Assembly: GCF_901709675.1 (NCBI RefSeq)
Contig: NC_051088.1
Location: 682,001 to 746,000, forward strand
Direction: 5' to 3'
Origin: Syngnathus acus
Taxonomy: Eukaryota > Chordata > Actinopteri > Syngnathiformes > Syngnathidae
DNA: 64,000 bases
A program made the translations under genes and the position numbers. A model generated the notes under the pieces. That model saw only the letters and a program-made list of their open reading frames with translations. It made no database searches and was not told where the DNA came from. Of this stretch, positions 22,140-33,188 are shown piece by piece (the stretch's first letter is position 1; each line of letters starts with the position of its first letter).

Positions 22140-22470
22140 ATTCCTGTCCTTTATTATTATTATTAGTGTGAAGGTGAAGACCTTCACACTATTGTTATTC
22201 CTGTCCTTTATTTTGTGAAGGCGGTGGGCTTCACACATATGTTATGCTACACCATTCACTTTATTATTATTGTGTGAAGGCGATGGCCTTCACACATGTT
22301 ATTCTCTCCATTCTCTATTAGTGTGAAGGTGAAGACCTTCACACTATTGTTATTCCTGTCCTTTATTATTATTGTGTGAAGGCGAAGGCCTTCACACATT
22401 GTTATTCTACTTTATTAGTGTGAAGGCAAAGGCCTTATTATTATTATTATTATTATTATTAAACAACTTA
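22140..22470. repeat. Palindrome array, second block, and (TTA)n
   Basis: There are six more palindromes, with variable cores (GGTGAAGACC, GGCGGTGGGC, GGCGATGGCC, GGCGAAGGCC), separated by the same spacer. The last is incomplete and runs into a (TTA)10-type microsatellite at about 22434-22463. Core variation mostly keeps the stem complementary, as expected if inversion or gene conversion maintains it. Confidence 0.9.
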
Positions 22471-22874
22471 TTCCTCCCACCTTTTTGGCACCTAACTAGT
22501 CCCACATGCTTTAACCGATTCACCCCGTTCTAACTTTCACACGTTCCAAAAACGTGACGTTTGCTACCATTTTTTTTGTTCATAACATTTACCGTTTTTG
22601 CGTAATTAGCAAATTTGTGGCTTAAAATTCCCCATTTATTCTTAATGGCACATTCAACATGAGCCATTTTCCTGTAGTGTGTTCGATTCTCACATTGGGC
22701 GTCTTGTCATTACACAAATTCACACGACGCTTGCTACAGTTTTTTTCGTTCTAAATATTTACCGTTTTTGCAAAATTAGTTAATTTGTGGCATAAAATTC
22801 CGCATTCATTCTTAATGGCACATTCAACATGAACATTCATCACATTAAGCAAATTCCACCATTTCAGTAGAAGG

Positions 22875-22957
22875 AACCTGAGTAGCTCAGTTGGTCGAGC
22901 ATCAGACTCTTAACACGAGCCGTTTCCCTGTGGCGGGTTCGATTCTCACGTGTCTTG
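22875..22957 (+). repeat. tRNA-Lys(CTT)-like sequence 1
   Basis: It has an A box TAGCTCAGTTGGTCGAGC, an anticodon loop CTCTTAA (anticodon CTT, lysine) and a B box GGTTCGATTCTCAC. The anticodon stem and acceptor stem do not pair properly, and the variable region is extended, so it is a tRNA-derived repeat rather than a working gene. Confidence 0.7.
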
Positions 22958-23110
22958 TCATTAAACAAATTCATGTGACACTTGCTGCAGTTTTTTTCAT
23001 TCTACACATTTACCGTTTTTGCATAATTAATACATTTGTGGTATAAAATTACGCATTCATTCTTAATGGCACATTTAACATTGAGCAAATTCCACCATTC
23101 GAACAGAAGG

Positions 23111-23191
23111 AACCTGATTAGATCAGTTCGTAGAGCGTGCGACTCTTAGCGCGAGCAGTTTTCCCGTAGTGGGTTCGATTTTCACATTGGG
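23111..23191 (+). repeat. tRNA-Lys(CTT)-like sequence 2
   Basis: It has a decayed A box (TAGATCAGTTCGTAGAGC), the loop CTCTTAG and a B box GGTTCGATTTTCAC. It has the same layout and spacing in its unit as copies 1 and 3, and is a pseudo-tRNA by the same criteria. Confidence 0.65.
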
Positions 23192-23258
23192 AGACTTGGC
23201 TTAATGGCACATTCAACATGAGCCCCACATTAAGCGAATTCCACCATTTCAACAGAAG

Positions 23259-23332
23259 GACCCTGGTTAGCTCAGTTGGTCAAGCAACAGACCCTTAACC
23301 TGCGCGTCGTGGGTTCGATACCTGCATTTGGC
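23259..23332 (+). repeat. tRNA-Lys-like sequence 3
   Basis: The best preserved of the three, 74 bp long. The A box is TAGCTCAGTTGGTCAAGC and the B box is GGGTTCGATACC. The loop CCCTTAA keeps CTT but has lost the invariant T33, which argues against function. Confidence 0.7.
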
Positions 23333-23584
23333 AACTGCATCACTTGTCTAATTTATTTCCCTTTTTATTTTTCCCGCTTATCATTTTCATCCTATCAGCA
23401 AATTTTTGTTTTTCTCTTCTAATTTCTAAATTTTTCAACCGATTCTACCCATTCCAACTTTATTCACCTTATGCTTACCATACTCAATCCCCTTCACCCC
23501 CACTTCCACTATGCTTACAAAATTCAACCCTTGACCCCCACTTCCAGTGTGGTGGCCATCTTGGATTGACCCTGAAGTGCCCCC

Positions 23585-23800
23585 AATGAACCCAGATCTA
23601 ACCGGAAGTGCCTCAGATCTAACCGGAAGTGACACAAATAAACCGGAAGTGACCTATTTAAACCGAAAGTGACCCCAAATAAACTGGAAGTGACCTCAGA
23701 TAAACCGGAAGTGACCTATATTAAACCGGAAGTTACCCAAATAAACCGGAAGTGACCCAAATCGAACCGGAAGTGACCTTATTTAAACAAGAAGTGCCCT
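23585..23800 (+). repeat. ETS-type motif array 1
   Basis: A 20-25 bp minisatellite, (A/T)AAACCGGAAGTGACC(N)n. ACCGGAAGTG occurs exactly six times, and there are about four one-base variants. ACCGGAAGTG is the textbook high-affinity site of ETS factors such as GABPA. Binding here is inference only. Confidence 0.85.
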
Positions 23801-24749
23801 AAATAGCTACATTTGCGCTAACTTTTGCATTTTTTGTCCGATTAAACCCGTTTCAACATTTTAACCCCAAAAGTGAACCATCTGAAGCCATTTTTTTTCG
23901 TTTTGTTCCAAATTTCAAAAGATTTTGGCGCAATTGCTTTTTTTATATTCCCATTCATTCTCTATGGGGATTCAACATTTGCTCTAACTTCTACATTTTT
24001 TAACTGATTCAACCCGTTCCAACTTTCAACTGTTCATCTTTTGCCTACCTATTCCACAACTTCCCACTCACCAAAAATTCCAAATTTTCAAATTTGAAAT
24101 TCAACCAGATTCTCTACAATTTTGTTTTTCTACTCTAATTTCTACATTTTTCAATCGATTCAACCCATTCCAACTTTCAACTGTTCATCTCTTGCCAACC
24201 TATTCCACAACTTCCCACTTACCAAAAATTCCAAATTTGAAATTCAACCAAATTCTCCAAAATTTCGTTTTTCTACTCTAATTTCTACATTTTTCGACCG
24301 ATTCTACCCATTCCAACTTTCAACTGTTCATCTTTTGCCTACCTATTCCACAACTTCCCACTTACCAAAAATTCAAAATTTGAAATTCAACCAAATTCTC
24401 CAAAATTTTGTTTTTCTACTCTAATTTCTACATTTTTCAACTGATTCAACCCATTCCAACTTTCAACTGTTCATCGTTTGCCTACCTATTCCACAACTTC
24501 CCACTTACCAAATATTCCAAACTTTCAAATTTGAAATTCAACCAAATTCTCCAAAATTTCGTTTTTCTACTCTAATTTCTACATTTTTCGACCGATTCAA
24601 CCCATTCCAACTTTATTCACTTTGTTCACCTTATGCTTACCATATCCACCCCCATTCACCCCCACTTCCACTATGCTTACACAATTCAACCCTTGACCCC
24701 CACTTTCAGTGTGGCGGCCATCTTGGATTGACCCTGAAGTGCCCCCAAT

Positions 24750-25055
24750 GAACCCAGAATGAACCAGAAGTGCCCCAAATCAAACCGGAAGTGACCCCAA
24801 ATAGACAGGAAGTGACCTCAGGTAAACCGGAAGTGACCCTGAATCAAACCGGAAGTGACCTCACGTAAACCGGAAGTGACACAAATAAACCGGAAGTGAC
24901 CTTTTTAAACCGGAAGTGCCCTCTGCTAAACCGGAAGTGACCTCAGCTAAACCAGAAGTGCCCCTAATCAAACCGGAAGTGACCCAAATAAACCGGAAGT
25001 GACCTTATTTCAACAAGTGCCCTAAATCAAACCAGAAGTGACCTAAATAGCTACA
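24750..25055 (+). repeat. ETS-type motif array 2
   Basis: The same minisatellite in the second higher-order unit. There are nine exact ACCGGAAGTG copies and about four variants (for example ACCAGAAGTG and GACAGGAAGTG). The longer array shows that copy number changed after the 1.15 kb duplication. Confidence 0.85.
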
Positions 25056-25720
25056 TTTGCGCTAACTTTTGCATTTTGTGTCCGATTAAACCTGTTTCAA
25101 CATTTTAACCCCAAAAATGAACCTCCTGAAGCCAGTTTTTTTCGTTTTGTTACAAATTTCAAAAAACCTTTGCGCAATTGCTTTTTTTTATATTCCCATT
25201 CATTCTCTATGGGGATTCAACATTTGCTCTAACTTCTACATTTTTCAACCGATTCAACCCATTCCAACTTTCAGCTGTTCATCTTTTGCCTACCTAATCC
25301 ACAACTTCCCACTTACATAAAATTCCAAATTTTCAAATTAGAAATTCAACCAAATTCTCTACAATTTTGTTTTTCTACTCTAATTTCTACATTTTTCAAC
25401 CGATTCTACCCATTCCAATTTTCAACTGTTCATCTTTTGCCTACCTATTCCACGACTTCCCACTTACCAAAAATTCCAAATTTGAAATTCAACCAAATTC
25501 TCAAACATTTCGTTTTTCTACTCTAATTTCTACATTTTTCAACCGATTCAACCCATTCCAACTTTCAACTCTTCATCTTTTGCCTACCTATTCTACAACT
25601 TCCCACTTACCAAAAATTTGAAATTCACCATAAATTCTCCTACATTTTGTTTTTCCCTTCTAATTTCAAGATTTTTCAACTAATTCCACCCGTTCCAACT
25701 TTAAACATCATTCTGCAGCA

Positions 25721-28245
25721 TTCCCCAAGTATTTATTCAACTTCTTCACCTTCACACGCAATTTCTCCAGAATCGCATTTTCTAGTTAGTGTGAAGGTGA
25801 AGACCTTCACACTATTGTTATTCCTGTCCTTTATTAGTGTGAAGGTGAAGACCTTCACACTATTGTTATTCCTGTCCTTTATTATTATTAGTGTGAAGGT
25901 GAAACCTTCCCACTATTGTTATTGTTGTCCTTTATTATTAGTGTGAAGGTGAAGACCTTCACACTATTGTTATTCTACAACATTTTGCGCTAGCTTTCCG
26001 CTAACTTTCTTTGGCGCTTAACTAGTTCCACATACTTCAACCGATTCACTCCGTTCCACTTTTCACTTATTCCAAATATTCATGGCATGGGTGCTTACAT
26101 TTTTTTCGTTCGAAAAATTTTCCGTTTTCGCAAAATTCACAAATTTACGGCGAATTTTGCCCCATTCATTCTTAATGGCAGATTCAACATTTCACATTTA
26201 CGTTGTTCCAGTTTGAAATTCACATAATTCAACACATTCAAATCACATTGGGGACATTCCCAAACTTGCCAAATTCAAAATGTTCACGTTTTCATTTTTT
26301 ATTTTGAAATTCACACCCAATTCACCAATATTTCCTTCTTCCCTTCTCATTTCTACATTTTTCAACCCATTCAACCCATTCCAACTTTCAACTGTTCATT
26401 ATTTTTCTACCTATTCCACAACTTACCAAAAACTTCACATCTTTTATTTTGAAATTCACACACAATTCCTTTTTCCCTTCTCATTTCTACATTTTTCAAC
26501 CGATTCAACTCGTTTCAACATCATTCTGCAACATTCCTTAAATATTTATTCAACTTCTTCACCTTCACACGCAATTTCTTCAGGAATTGCAAATTCTAGT
26601 TATTATTCTACTTATTCCGCTCACTTTTTTGACGCTTAACTACTTCCACATACTTCAACCGATTCACTCCGTTCCACTTTTCACTTATTCCAAATATTCA
26701 TGACATGGGTGCTTACATTTTTTTCCTTCCAAAAATTTTCCGTTTTCACAAAATTCACAAATTTCCGGCAATTTTTTCCCCATTCATTCTTAATGGCAGA
26801 TTCAACATTTCACATTTACGTTGTTCCAGTTTGACATTCACATAATTCAACACATTCAAATCACATTGGGGACATTCCCAAACTTGCCAAATTAAAAAAT
26901 TTCACGTTTTCACTTTTAAAATTTGCACAAAATTTCACAAAATTTCGTTTTTCACTTCTAATTTCAACATACTTCAACCGAATCAACTCGTTCCAACTTT
27001 CAACTGTTCATCTTTTGCCTACCTATTCCACACCTTCCCACTTAGCAAAAATTCCACTTTTTCTAATTTGAAATTCAACCAAATTCTCCTAAATTTCGTT
27101 TTTCTACTCTAATTTCTACATTTTTCAACCGATTCAACTCGTTTCAACATCATTCTGCAGCATTCCCCAAGTATTTATTCAACTTCTTCACCTTCACACG
27201 CAATTTCTTCAGGAATTGCAAATTCTAGTTATTATTTTTCTACTTATTCTGCCCACTTATTTGTCCCTTAACTACTTCCACATGCTTCAACCGATTCACT
27301 ACGTTCCACTTTTCACTTATTCCAAATATTCATGACACCGTTGCTTAAATGTTTTCCATTCAAAAAATTTTCCGTTTTCACAAAACTCACAAATTTCCGG
27401 CAATTTTTTACCCATTCATTCTTAATGACTGATTCAACATTTAACATACGTTGTTCCAGTTTGAAATTCACATAATTCAACACATTCAAGTCACATTGGG
27501 GACATTCCCAAACTTGCCAAATTCAAAAATTTCACATTTTCACGTGTAAAATTTGCACAAAATTGTGCAAAATTTCAAAAAATTTGGTTTTTCACTTCTA
27601 ATTTCTACATACTTAAACCGATTCAACTCGTTCCAACTTTCAACTGTTCATCTTTTGCCTACCTATTTCACACCTTCCCACTCAGCAAAAATTCCACTTT
27701 TTCAAATTTGAAATTCAACCAAATTCTCCTAAATTTCATTCCACATTTTCACGTTTAAAATTTGCACAAAATTTCACAAAATTTCCTTTTTCACTTACTG
27801 TTTCAACATTTTTCAACCGATTCAACCCATTCCAAAGAATTTACATCCTTCCAGTTACAAATTCAGCACATTCAAATCACATTGGAGACATTCCCAAAAT
27901 TGCCAAATTCAAAAATTTCACGTTTTCACGTTTAAAATTTGCACAAAATTTTGCAAAATTATATTTTTCACTTCTAAATTCTACATTTTTCAACTGATTC
28001 GACTCGTTCCAACTTTCAACTGTTCATCTTTTGCCTACCTATTCCACACCTTCCCACTTACCAAAAATTCCAAATTTACAATTTTGAAATTCACACCAAA
28101 TGTTTCCCTTCTAATGTCTACAGTTTTCAACTTATTCAAGCTGTTCCAATTTTAAACATCATTCTGCAGCATTCCCCAAGTATTTATTCAGCTTCTTCGC
28201 CTTCACACGCAATTTCTCCAGAAATTGCAAATTCTAGTGTTTATT
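25721..28245. repeat. Palindrome block 3 and ~630-bp tandem units with hairpin/CTAG ends
   Basis: Four palindromes (25790-25975; the third is damaged) run into tandem units starting TTATTCTAC...CGCT and carrying CTTCAACCGATTCACTCCGT, CATTCATTCTTAATGGCAGA and TCACATTGGGGACATTCCCA. Each ends TTCTTCACCTTCACACGCAA, then a stem-loop (gcaatttcttcaggaattgc), then AAATTCTAG. Units end at about 26598, 27228 and 28235; the last is about 1 kb through internal duplication. The hairpin followed by CTAG recalls Helitron 3' ends. No Rep/helicase is present. Confidence 0.8.
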
Positions 28246-28521
28246 TTGATACTTTGTTTCCCTGTTATAAATTAATAAAAATTGATTCATCACCACTGAA
28301 ATTTTGAAATTACAATGACATCACCCGCATAATAAAACAATGAATACCCTCTCCCCTCTAATTTTGAAGCACCGGACACTGCATTCCCTGTTTGCTGATG
28401 AATAATTGATGATGCAGCGATAAACAAACTGTGTTTTGTGCTTGTGGGAGGTGGGAACATTGTTTTCTCAGACCAGAAGTAGCACTTTCTTATGACAAGT
28501 GTATTGCATGTGTGTGTGCAG
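28246..28521 (+). other. itpr3: itpr3 intron sequence before exon C
   Basis: AT-rich with no repeat I recognise. It ends in a TG-rich tract and the acceptor GTGTGTGTGCAG directly before exon C. No other gene is seen. Confidence 0.7.
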
Positions 28522-28714
28522 ATTGTGCGAGAGGATCGCATCATGGAGCAGATCGTGTTTCCCGTCCATCCCATCTGTGAATTCCTAACAGAGGAATCCA
28601 AGATACGTGTGTTCAATACGACGGAACAGGATGAGCAGGGCTCCAAGGTGACACACTTCTTCGAGCAGACAGCCTTTCTGCATGGAGAGATGGAGTGGCA
28701 AAAGAAGCTACGGA
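28522..28714 (+). CDS. itpr3: itpr3 exon C
   Basis: The exon is 193 bp, phase 0 in and 1 out. The acceptor is TGTGCAG and the donor is a full-consensus GTGAGT. It reads [20 protein letters not shown], then [20 protein letters not shown], then [19 protein letters not shown] and QKKLR. This is the conserved segment of IP3 receptors just before transmembrane helix S1, shared with ryanodine receptors. The leftover base A joins GC of exon D (33 kb away) to make Ser, as in mammalian ITPR3 (LRS). The following intron holds nearly all other features of the window. Confidence 0.97.
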
Positions 28715-29130
28715 GTGAGTCTGAGGGGCTGTCAGTGACATTATTCAGGATTACGTCTCACACACTAATGACGTTTTTTTACTTAAAATTTCTTTCAGAG
28801 ATAGTTTTGAAATGCTCTCACACTCACTACCTTAAACGGATTGACTACTGACACATTTTCTCATTCACTACCAAACCATTTTACTAAAACACTCTCCAAC
28901 ACTCTTAGATGCATAAGTGGGTCAAAAATGACCCGGTGAGTTTTTTTTTTTTAAATATCTTTGTAATTAAAAACTGTTATCATTTCATGTTCCAGGAATT
29001 CCTCAAAAAACATGTTTTTGACATCATGCTATTGACATTTTTAACTTATCTATTACATATTTTGAGAAATTGTAGTTTTTGTATTACTACCCCAAGTTTC
29101 CATAAGTGGGTCAAAAATGACCCACATGCA

Positions 29131-29621
29131 TGTCAGGGAACAGAGACAGGGCTACCAAGTGCAGCACGATCCTTTATTGGCAAAGGGGAAATGGGGACGT
29201 AGAACGCTGGACCTGCGGTCTGGCTGGCGTGGCTGAGCAGCAGAGCACAGCGCGTAGTCGTAGTCGGAGGCAGGCAGGCAGGTGGTCGAAGGCCGAGCAA
29301 GTAGTCAGGACAGGCGGCGATCAGAACCGTGGTCGAAGGGCGAGCAAGTAGTCAGGACAGGCGGCGATCAGAAGCGTGGTCGAAGGGCGAGCAAGTAGTC
29401 AGGGCAGGCGGCGATCAGAAGCGTGGTCACGGAAGCAGTTGGCTACAAAGATCGGTCCGGGGAAAAAAAGGCAGCAGTGTCACGGGCAGGGTAATCAGAC
29501 GAACTGACAACCACTGGCAGAACACAGAGAGGTTAAATAGGGAACCTAACGAGCTGTAGCAGGTGCTGGCAATTCCATGAGTAGGGCTTGGCTGGAAGTC
29601 AGGTGACGCGGGAACGTGACA
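29131..29621. mobile_element. Solo-LTR-like insertion with 5-bp duplication
   Basis: It starts TGTCAGGGAACAG and ends GGGAACGTGACA, so it has TG...CA termini with TGTCA/TGACA inverted ends, flanked by atgca on both sides (29126-29130 and 29622-29626). Size and structure fit a solo LTR. It contains three copies of a 47-bp minisatellite (29282-29422, GTGGTCGAAGGGCGAGCAAG...). A related stretch (gcgaccaagtgcagc) occurs at about 46850. The family is not recognised. Confidence 0.7.
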
Positions 29622-30176
29622 ATGCATTTTCTATGGAATCCAATGGGAACCTTTGATCCTCATCAACTGTGGCTGTCAGGAGTAAATTTACTGTGGACCA
29701 CACACTCTACATGAGAAGTGTCACTCCTCACGAAGATATTTTACATAGCAGGAGCTGATACATGTAAGTATTATCTCATATAATATTGTTTGTGTCTTTC
29801 ATGACTGTTATTATTTATGAACAAATTAGCATACTTTATAACTAGGTAACACTGGCTTGCTAACTAAGATAGCTTACATTATTATGGATTGTGTTTGCGT
29901 GAGTGCGTGTGCGCACATGCACGTGCACTCGCCATTCATGATTGCGTCTGTGTGCGCGCACGTGCACATGTGCTTGCTATTCATGATTGTTGTGTGAAAG
30001 AGTATGTTATCTTCAAGAAATTATATTCCTAGCTTACACTTCATAGCTAACTATGTTTGCTAACTTTACTCTAGTGTGTATTCGTGTGTGTGTGCGCGCG
30101 CGTGTGTATATGTGTGTGTGTATTTAGCTACTCAATATGTTGAGAACATTACTCCTATATTTCCTCAGCCTCTATC

Positions 30177-31940
30177 ATGGCTGCTAGATACACAGCTGAA
30201 GTGGCCCTACAGATGCTGGATGATGATGATAATGGAGAGGCAGTAATGGGGTTGGACTCCGAGTCTGACATTTCAGCTGATGAGGACCCAGACTACTGTC
30301 CATATGGCAGTGGCAGTGGTCCACCAGGAAATCCAGCTGAACAGGATCAATCTGACACAGAAGATTCTTCTTATCTCTCCTCTGAAGAAGAAAGTGTCCA
30401 AATTATATCAAACAGAATGAGTCGGAAGGGCTCTTACTGGAGCGAGTTACCACCTACACAGGGCAGAACACAGAGCCACAATACCCTCAGAAGTCGGCCG
30501 GGGCCTGCACAGGGGTTTAGCACCACTGTCTCGCCAAGAGATGCATGGGAGCTCTTTATCACTGATGATATAATACAAGAGGTGATGAAGTGCACAAACC
30601 TGGAAGGACGGAGACTTGCAACAGCTAGAAGAAAAAATTGGAAAAATATCAGCAAAAAGTAATTCATGGCCTTCATAGGATTGACCCTGCTTGCAGGAAG
30701 TGAGAAGAACTAGGATGTTTCAGTCCGTGAGCTATTTGGAAGTCCTCTACATAATCCCATGTACAAGGCCACGATGTCGATTGGGAGATTTGAAGACATT
30801 CGCCGTACCTTGCACTTTGATGATAAAAGGACCAGAGCCTTCCGGCTGGAAACAGACCACATGGCAGCCTTTCGTTATGTATGGGACCTGTTTCTGGTCA
30901 ATTGCCGACAGCGATTCATCCCCAGTGATTGTGTTACTGTGGACGAACAGCTTGTGCCTTACAGGGGTAGGTGCAAGTTCCGACAGTACATTCCAAGCAA
31001 GCCTGCAAAGTACGGCCTAAAAATCTTTTCGGTTTGGGATGCACGCATCCCCTATGCAATAGATGGCATAGTTTACACGGGGAGACAACCAGGAGAAGAA
31101 GTTCAGAAGAATCTGGGTGAAACCATTGTCAAGCAGTTGTGTAGTCAATTTAGACACACAGGTCGAAACATAACAATGGACAACTTCTTCACCAGTGTGC
31201 CTCTTGCACAGCATCTATTGGATAAGGATCTCACCATTGTGGGGACTCTACGCCAGAACAAGCCAGATATTCCTCCTCTGATGAAGCCTTCCATGTCCAG
31301 GGAGGTTCACAGCACAGAGTTTGGATTCAATGGCAATCCTACCATGGTCAGCTATGTCAGGAAGAAAGGAAAAGCTGTTGTGCTCCTGAGCACGATGCAC
31401 CACAACAAAGTAGTGGATGAAACTAGCGCGAAGAAAAAAACAGAAGTGATCACATTTTACAATAAGACAAAAGGAGGTGTCGACACCACTGACCAGATGG
31501 TTGACACATACACCTGCAAGCGCCAAACACAGAGGTTGCCCATGGTGCTGTGGTATAATATGATGGACATCGCCACCCTGAATGCCTACACCTTTTTCAC
31601 AGCTCAACACCCAGAATTCAAGAGTGGCATCACCAATGCACGACGGCTCTTTCTCAAAGAGCTGTCAAAGGAGCTTGTCACACCACACACGAGGAGTCGG
31701 CTGGAACGCTGCCCCCAGCTACAAACCCCGATTATAGAAGCAATGGAAAGGTGTGGGGTGACAAAACCCACAACCCAGGCACAGGAAAGTAGCAGCCTGG
31801 GCCAACCAAAGAGGAAGAGGTGTCAGATCTGTCCAAGCAAAAAAGACAGCAAGGTCAGCAATAGGTGAGGGAAATGCAATGTACCTGTGTGCAATGATCA
31901 CAGGCAGAAGATGGTAGTTTGCCTGAACTGCAGGCAGTGC
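30177..31940 (+). pseudogene. piggyBac transposase with three nonsense changes
   Basis: One frame runs from ATG 30177 to TGA at about 31940, without frameshift. In-frame stops are TAA at 30660-30662, TAG at 30711-30713 and TGA at 31866-31868. An acidic N terminus (SDISADEDPDYCPYGSGS) is followed by the DDE-type core: CVTVDEQLVPYRGRCKFRQY, ITMDNFFTSVPLAQHLL and GGVDTTDQMVDTYTCKRQ, so the three catalytic Asp are kept. The C-terminal cysteine domain (CQICPSKK, then GKCNVPVCNDH) is present. The third stop replaces one of its cysteine codons (TGC to TGA). It is therefore inactive but little decayed. Confidence 0.92.
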
Positions 31941-32205
31941 TGAAAAAATTAGGCAAAACACACATACACGCGCAGTTCACAGTTTTTCTATTGTTGTTCC
32001 ATGTAATTTTTCTTTTTCAAAAATGTTAAAAAGTGAAAAATAAAGATATTTCAAACATTAAATCATTATTGTGTAAATAATGTAAATATAATACTTAATG
32101 TCATTAAGTATTATATTTATGTTTATTCTTAAGCAAAATGGCATAAAACACATTCATTCTAATATGGGTCATTTTTGACCCACTTATGGAAAGAGTGTAG
32201 GTTCA

Positions 32206-32457
32206 GTCACTCATGCATCTAATGTTTTCACATGTACTAATGAACGCTCTCATGCCCAACAGAAAAATTATTCATTCACATATACTATTGGAATGCTCTC
32301 TTATGCACTTCCGAGAAATGATTCACTCATACGCGACTGGAAAAGTATTCACCTACTACGACTACGACTGTGTTTAGGCGAATGATTTTCCAGTCACGTG
32401 TGAGTGAATAATTTATTCGGTTCGGAAGATGAAGAAATGATTGTTCATCTTCCGAAC
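32206..32457. other. Intron with short hairpin
   Basis: No gene. CATTCACA/ACTCAC-rich words resemble 28750-28890 on the other side of the piggyBac, so the element probably interrupted one repeat. A perfect 14-bp inverted repeat, GTTCGGAAGATGAA, lies at about 32420-32460. Confidence 0.5.
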
Positions 32458-32640
32458 AGTTTATCCTCAAGAGGGTTGTGGGTGTGCTAGAGCCTATCCC
32501 ACCTGTACGGGGCAGGGTACACCTGCAACTGGTCGCCAGCCAATCTCAGGGCACACAGAAAACAGCCATTCACACTCGCAGTCACACCTACTGACAATAT
32601 GGAGTTGTCAATTGGCCTACCATGCATGCTTCTGGAATGT
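32458..32640 (-). mobile_element. tRNA-headed SINE, truncated
   Basis: The minus strand matches the body of the SINE at 33189 and 48469 (CCAATTGACAACTCC, GTGCCCTGAGATTGGCTGG, GATAGGCTCTAGCACACCC). The tRNA-like head is missing, and the tail has been replaced by the hairpin region. From 32641 to 32858 no feature is seen. Confidence 0.75.
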
Positions 32641-33188
32641 GGGACAGTCCAACAAAGATCTATACTAATATGCTATGTCCCGTGGAATTTAGGCCCCATC
32701 AGTTTTGCTCACTGCACAGAACATTGTATTATGCCATTGCCTTATCAAATCTGCTTTAGATAGTGTGTAACTTCACTGTAAATTATTTGATGTTTTATAC
32801 ATTCAATGACACCTCAAAGTAATAAGTAAACACCAGTGATAGAATAATAACCCGAGAGCAGGGGTCTCAAACTCAATTTACCTGGGGGCCGCTGGAGGCA
32901 GAGTCTGGGTGAGGCTGGGCCGCATCAGGAGTTCCACGAGAAAAGCACTGATAAAACATTCCAATGTACTCAAATATCTTTATTTTTAACACAAAATAAT
33001 TAATTAAATAAATAAATTAAAAAATGAATAAAAAAATAAATAAATCAGTAATAAAATAATAATGATCGTACAGCAGATACAGACGAGTGAAGAAACCACA
33101 TATTGACTGACTGACTGGCTGACTAGAAAAGCGCTAATAAAACATTCCAATGTTCACAAATATCTTTATTTTTAACACAAATAATGAA

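Larger units (their letters stand above)
22471..23440. repeat. Tandem units containing tRNA-like segments
   Basis: Three to four diverged units of about 160-240 bp repeat the words ACCGTTTTTGC, CATTCATTCTTAATGGCACA, TTCAACATGAGC and CCACCATTTCA(A/G)NAGAAGG, each followed by a tRNA-Lys-like stretch. The first unit keeps only the B-box side (GTGTTCGATTCTCAC at about 22680). No protein-coding frame is seen. Confidence 0.8.
23441..25720. repeat. Higher-order tandem repeat, two units of about 1.15 kb
   Basis: A block from about 23446 recurs from about 24600. It has a header (TTCACCTTATGCTTACCATA ... GTGGCCATCTTGGATTGACC), then an array of ACCGGAAGTG motifs, then GCTAACTTTTGCATTTT..., CATTCATTCTCTATGGGGAT, and then three to four sub-repeats of about 145 bp (TTTCTACATTTTTCAACCGA, TTCCAACTTTCAACTGTTCA, CTTCCCACTTACCAAAAATT). 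It is AT-rich and non-coding. Open frames such as 24122-24424 are by-products of the sub-repeat. Confidence 0.9.
28895..32205 (+). mobile_element. piggyBac-type transposon
   Basis: Ends carry ATAAGTGGGTCAAAAATGAC (28913) and its inverse at 32165-32187, with an outer ACACTCTT/AAGAGTGT pair. A further direct copy of the internal repeat is at 29101-29126. It encodes a piggyBac transposase (30177-31940). I could not find the TTAA duplication expected of piggyBac, so exact ends are uncertain by about 10-20 bp. A 491-bp LTR-like insertion is at 29131. A (GT)n/(GC)n-rich stretch lies at about 29895-30125. Confidence 0.85.

Noticed and set aside
22875-23332. Functional tRNA-Lys genes
   Set aside because: Anticodon and acceptor stems do not pair, T33 is lost in the third, and the copies sit in a decayed tandem repeat.
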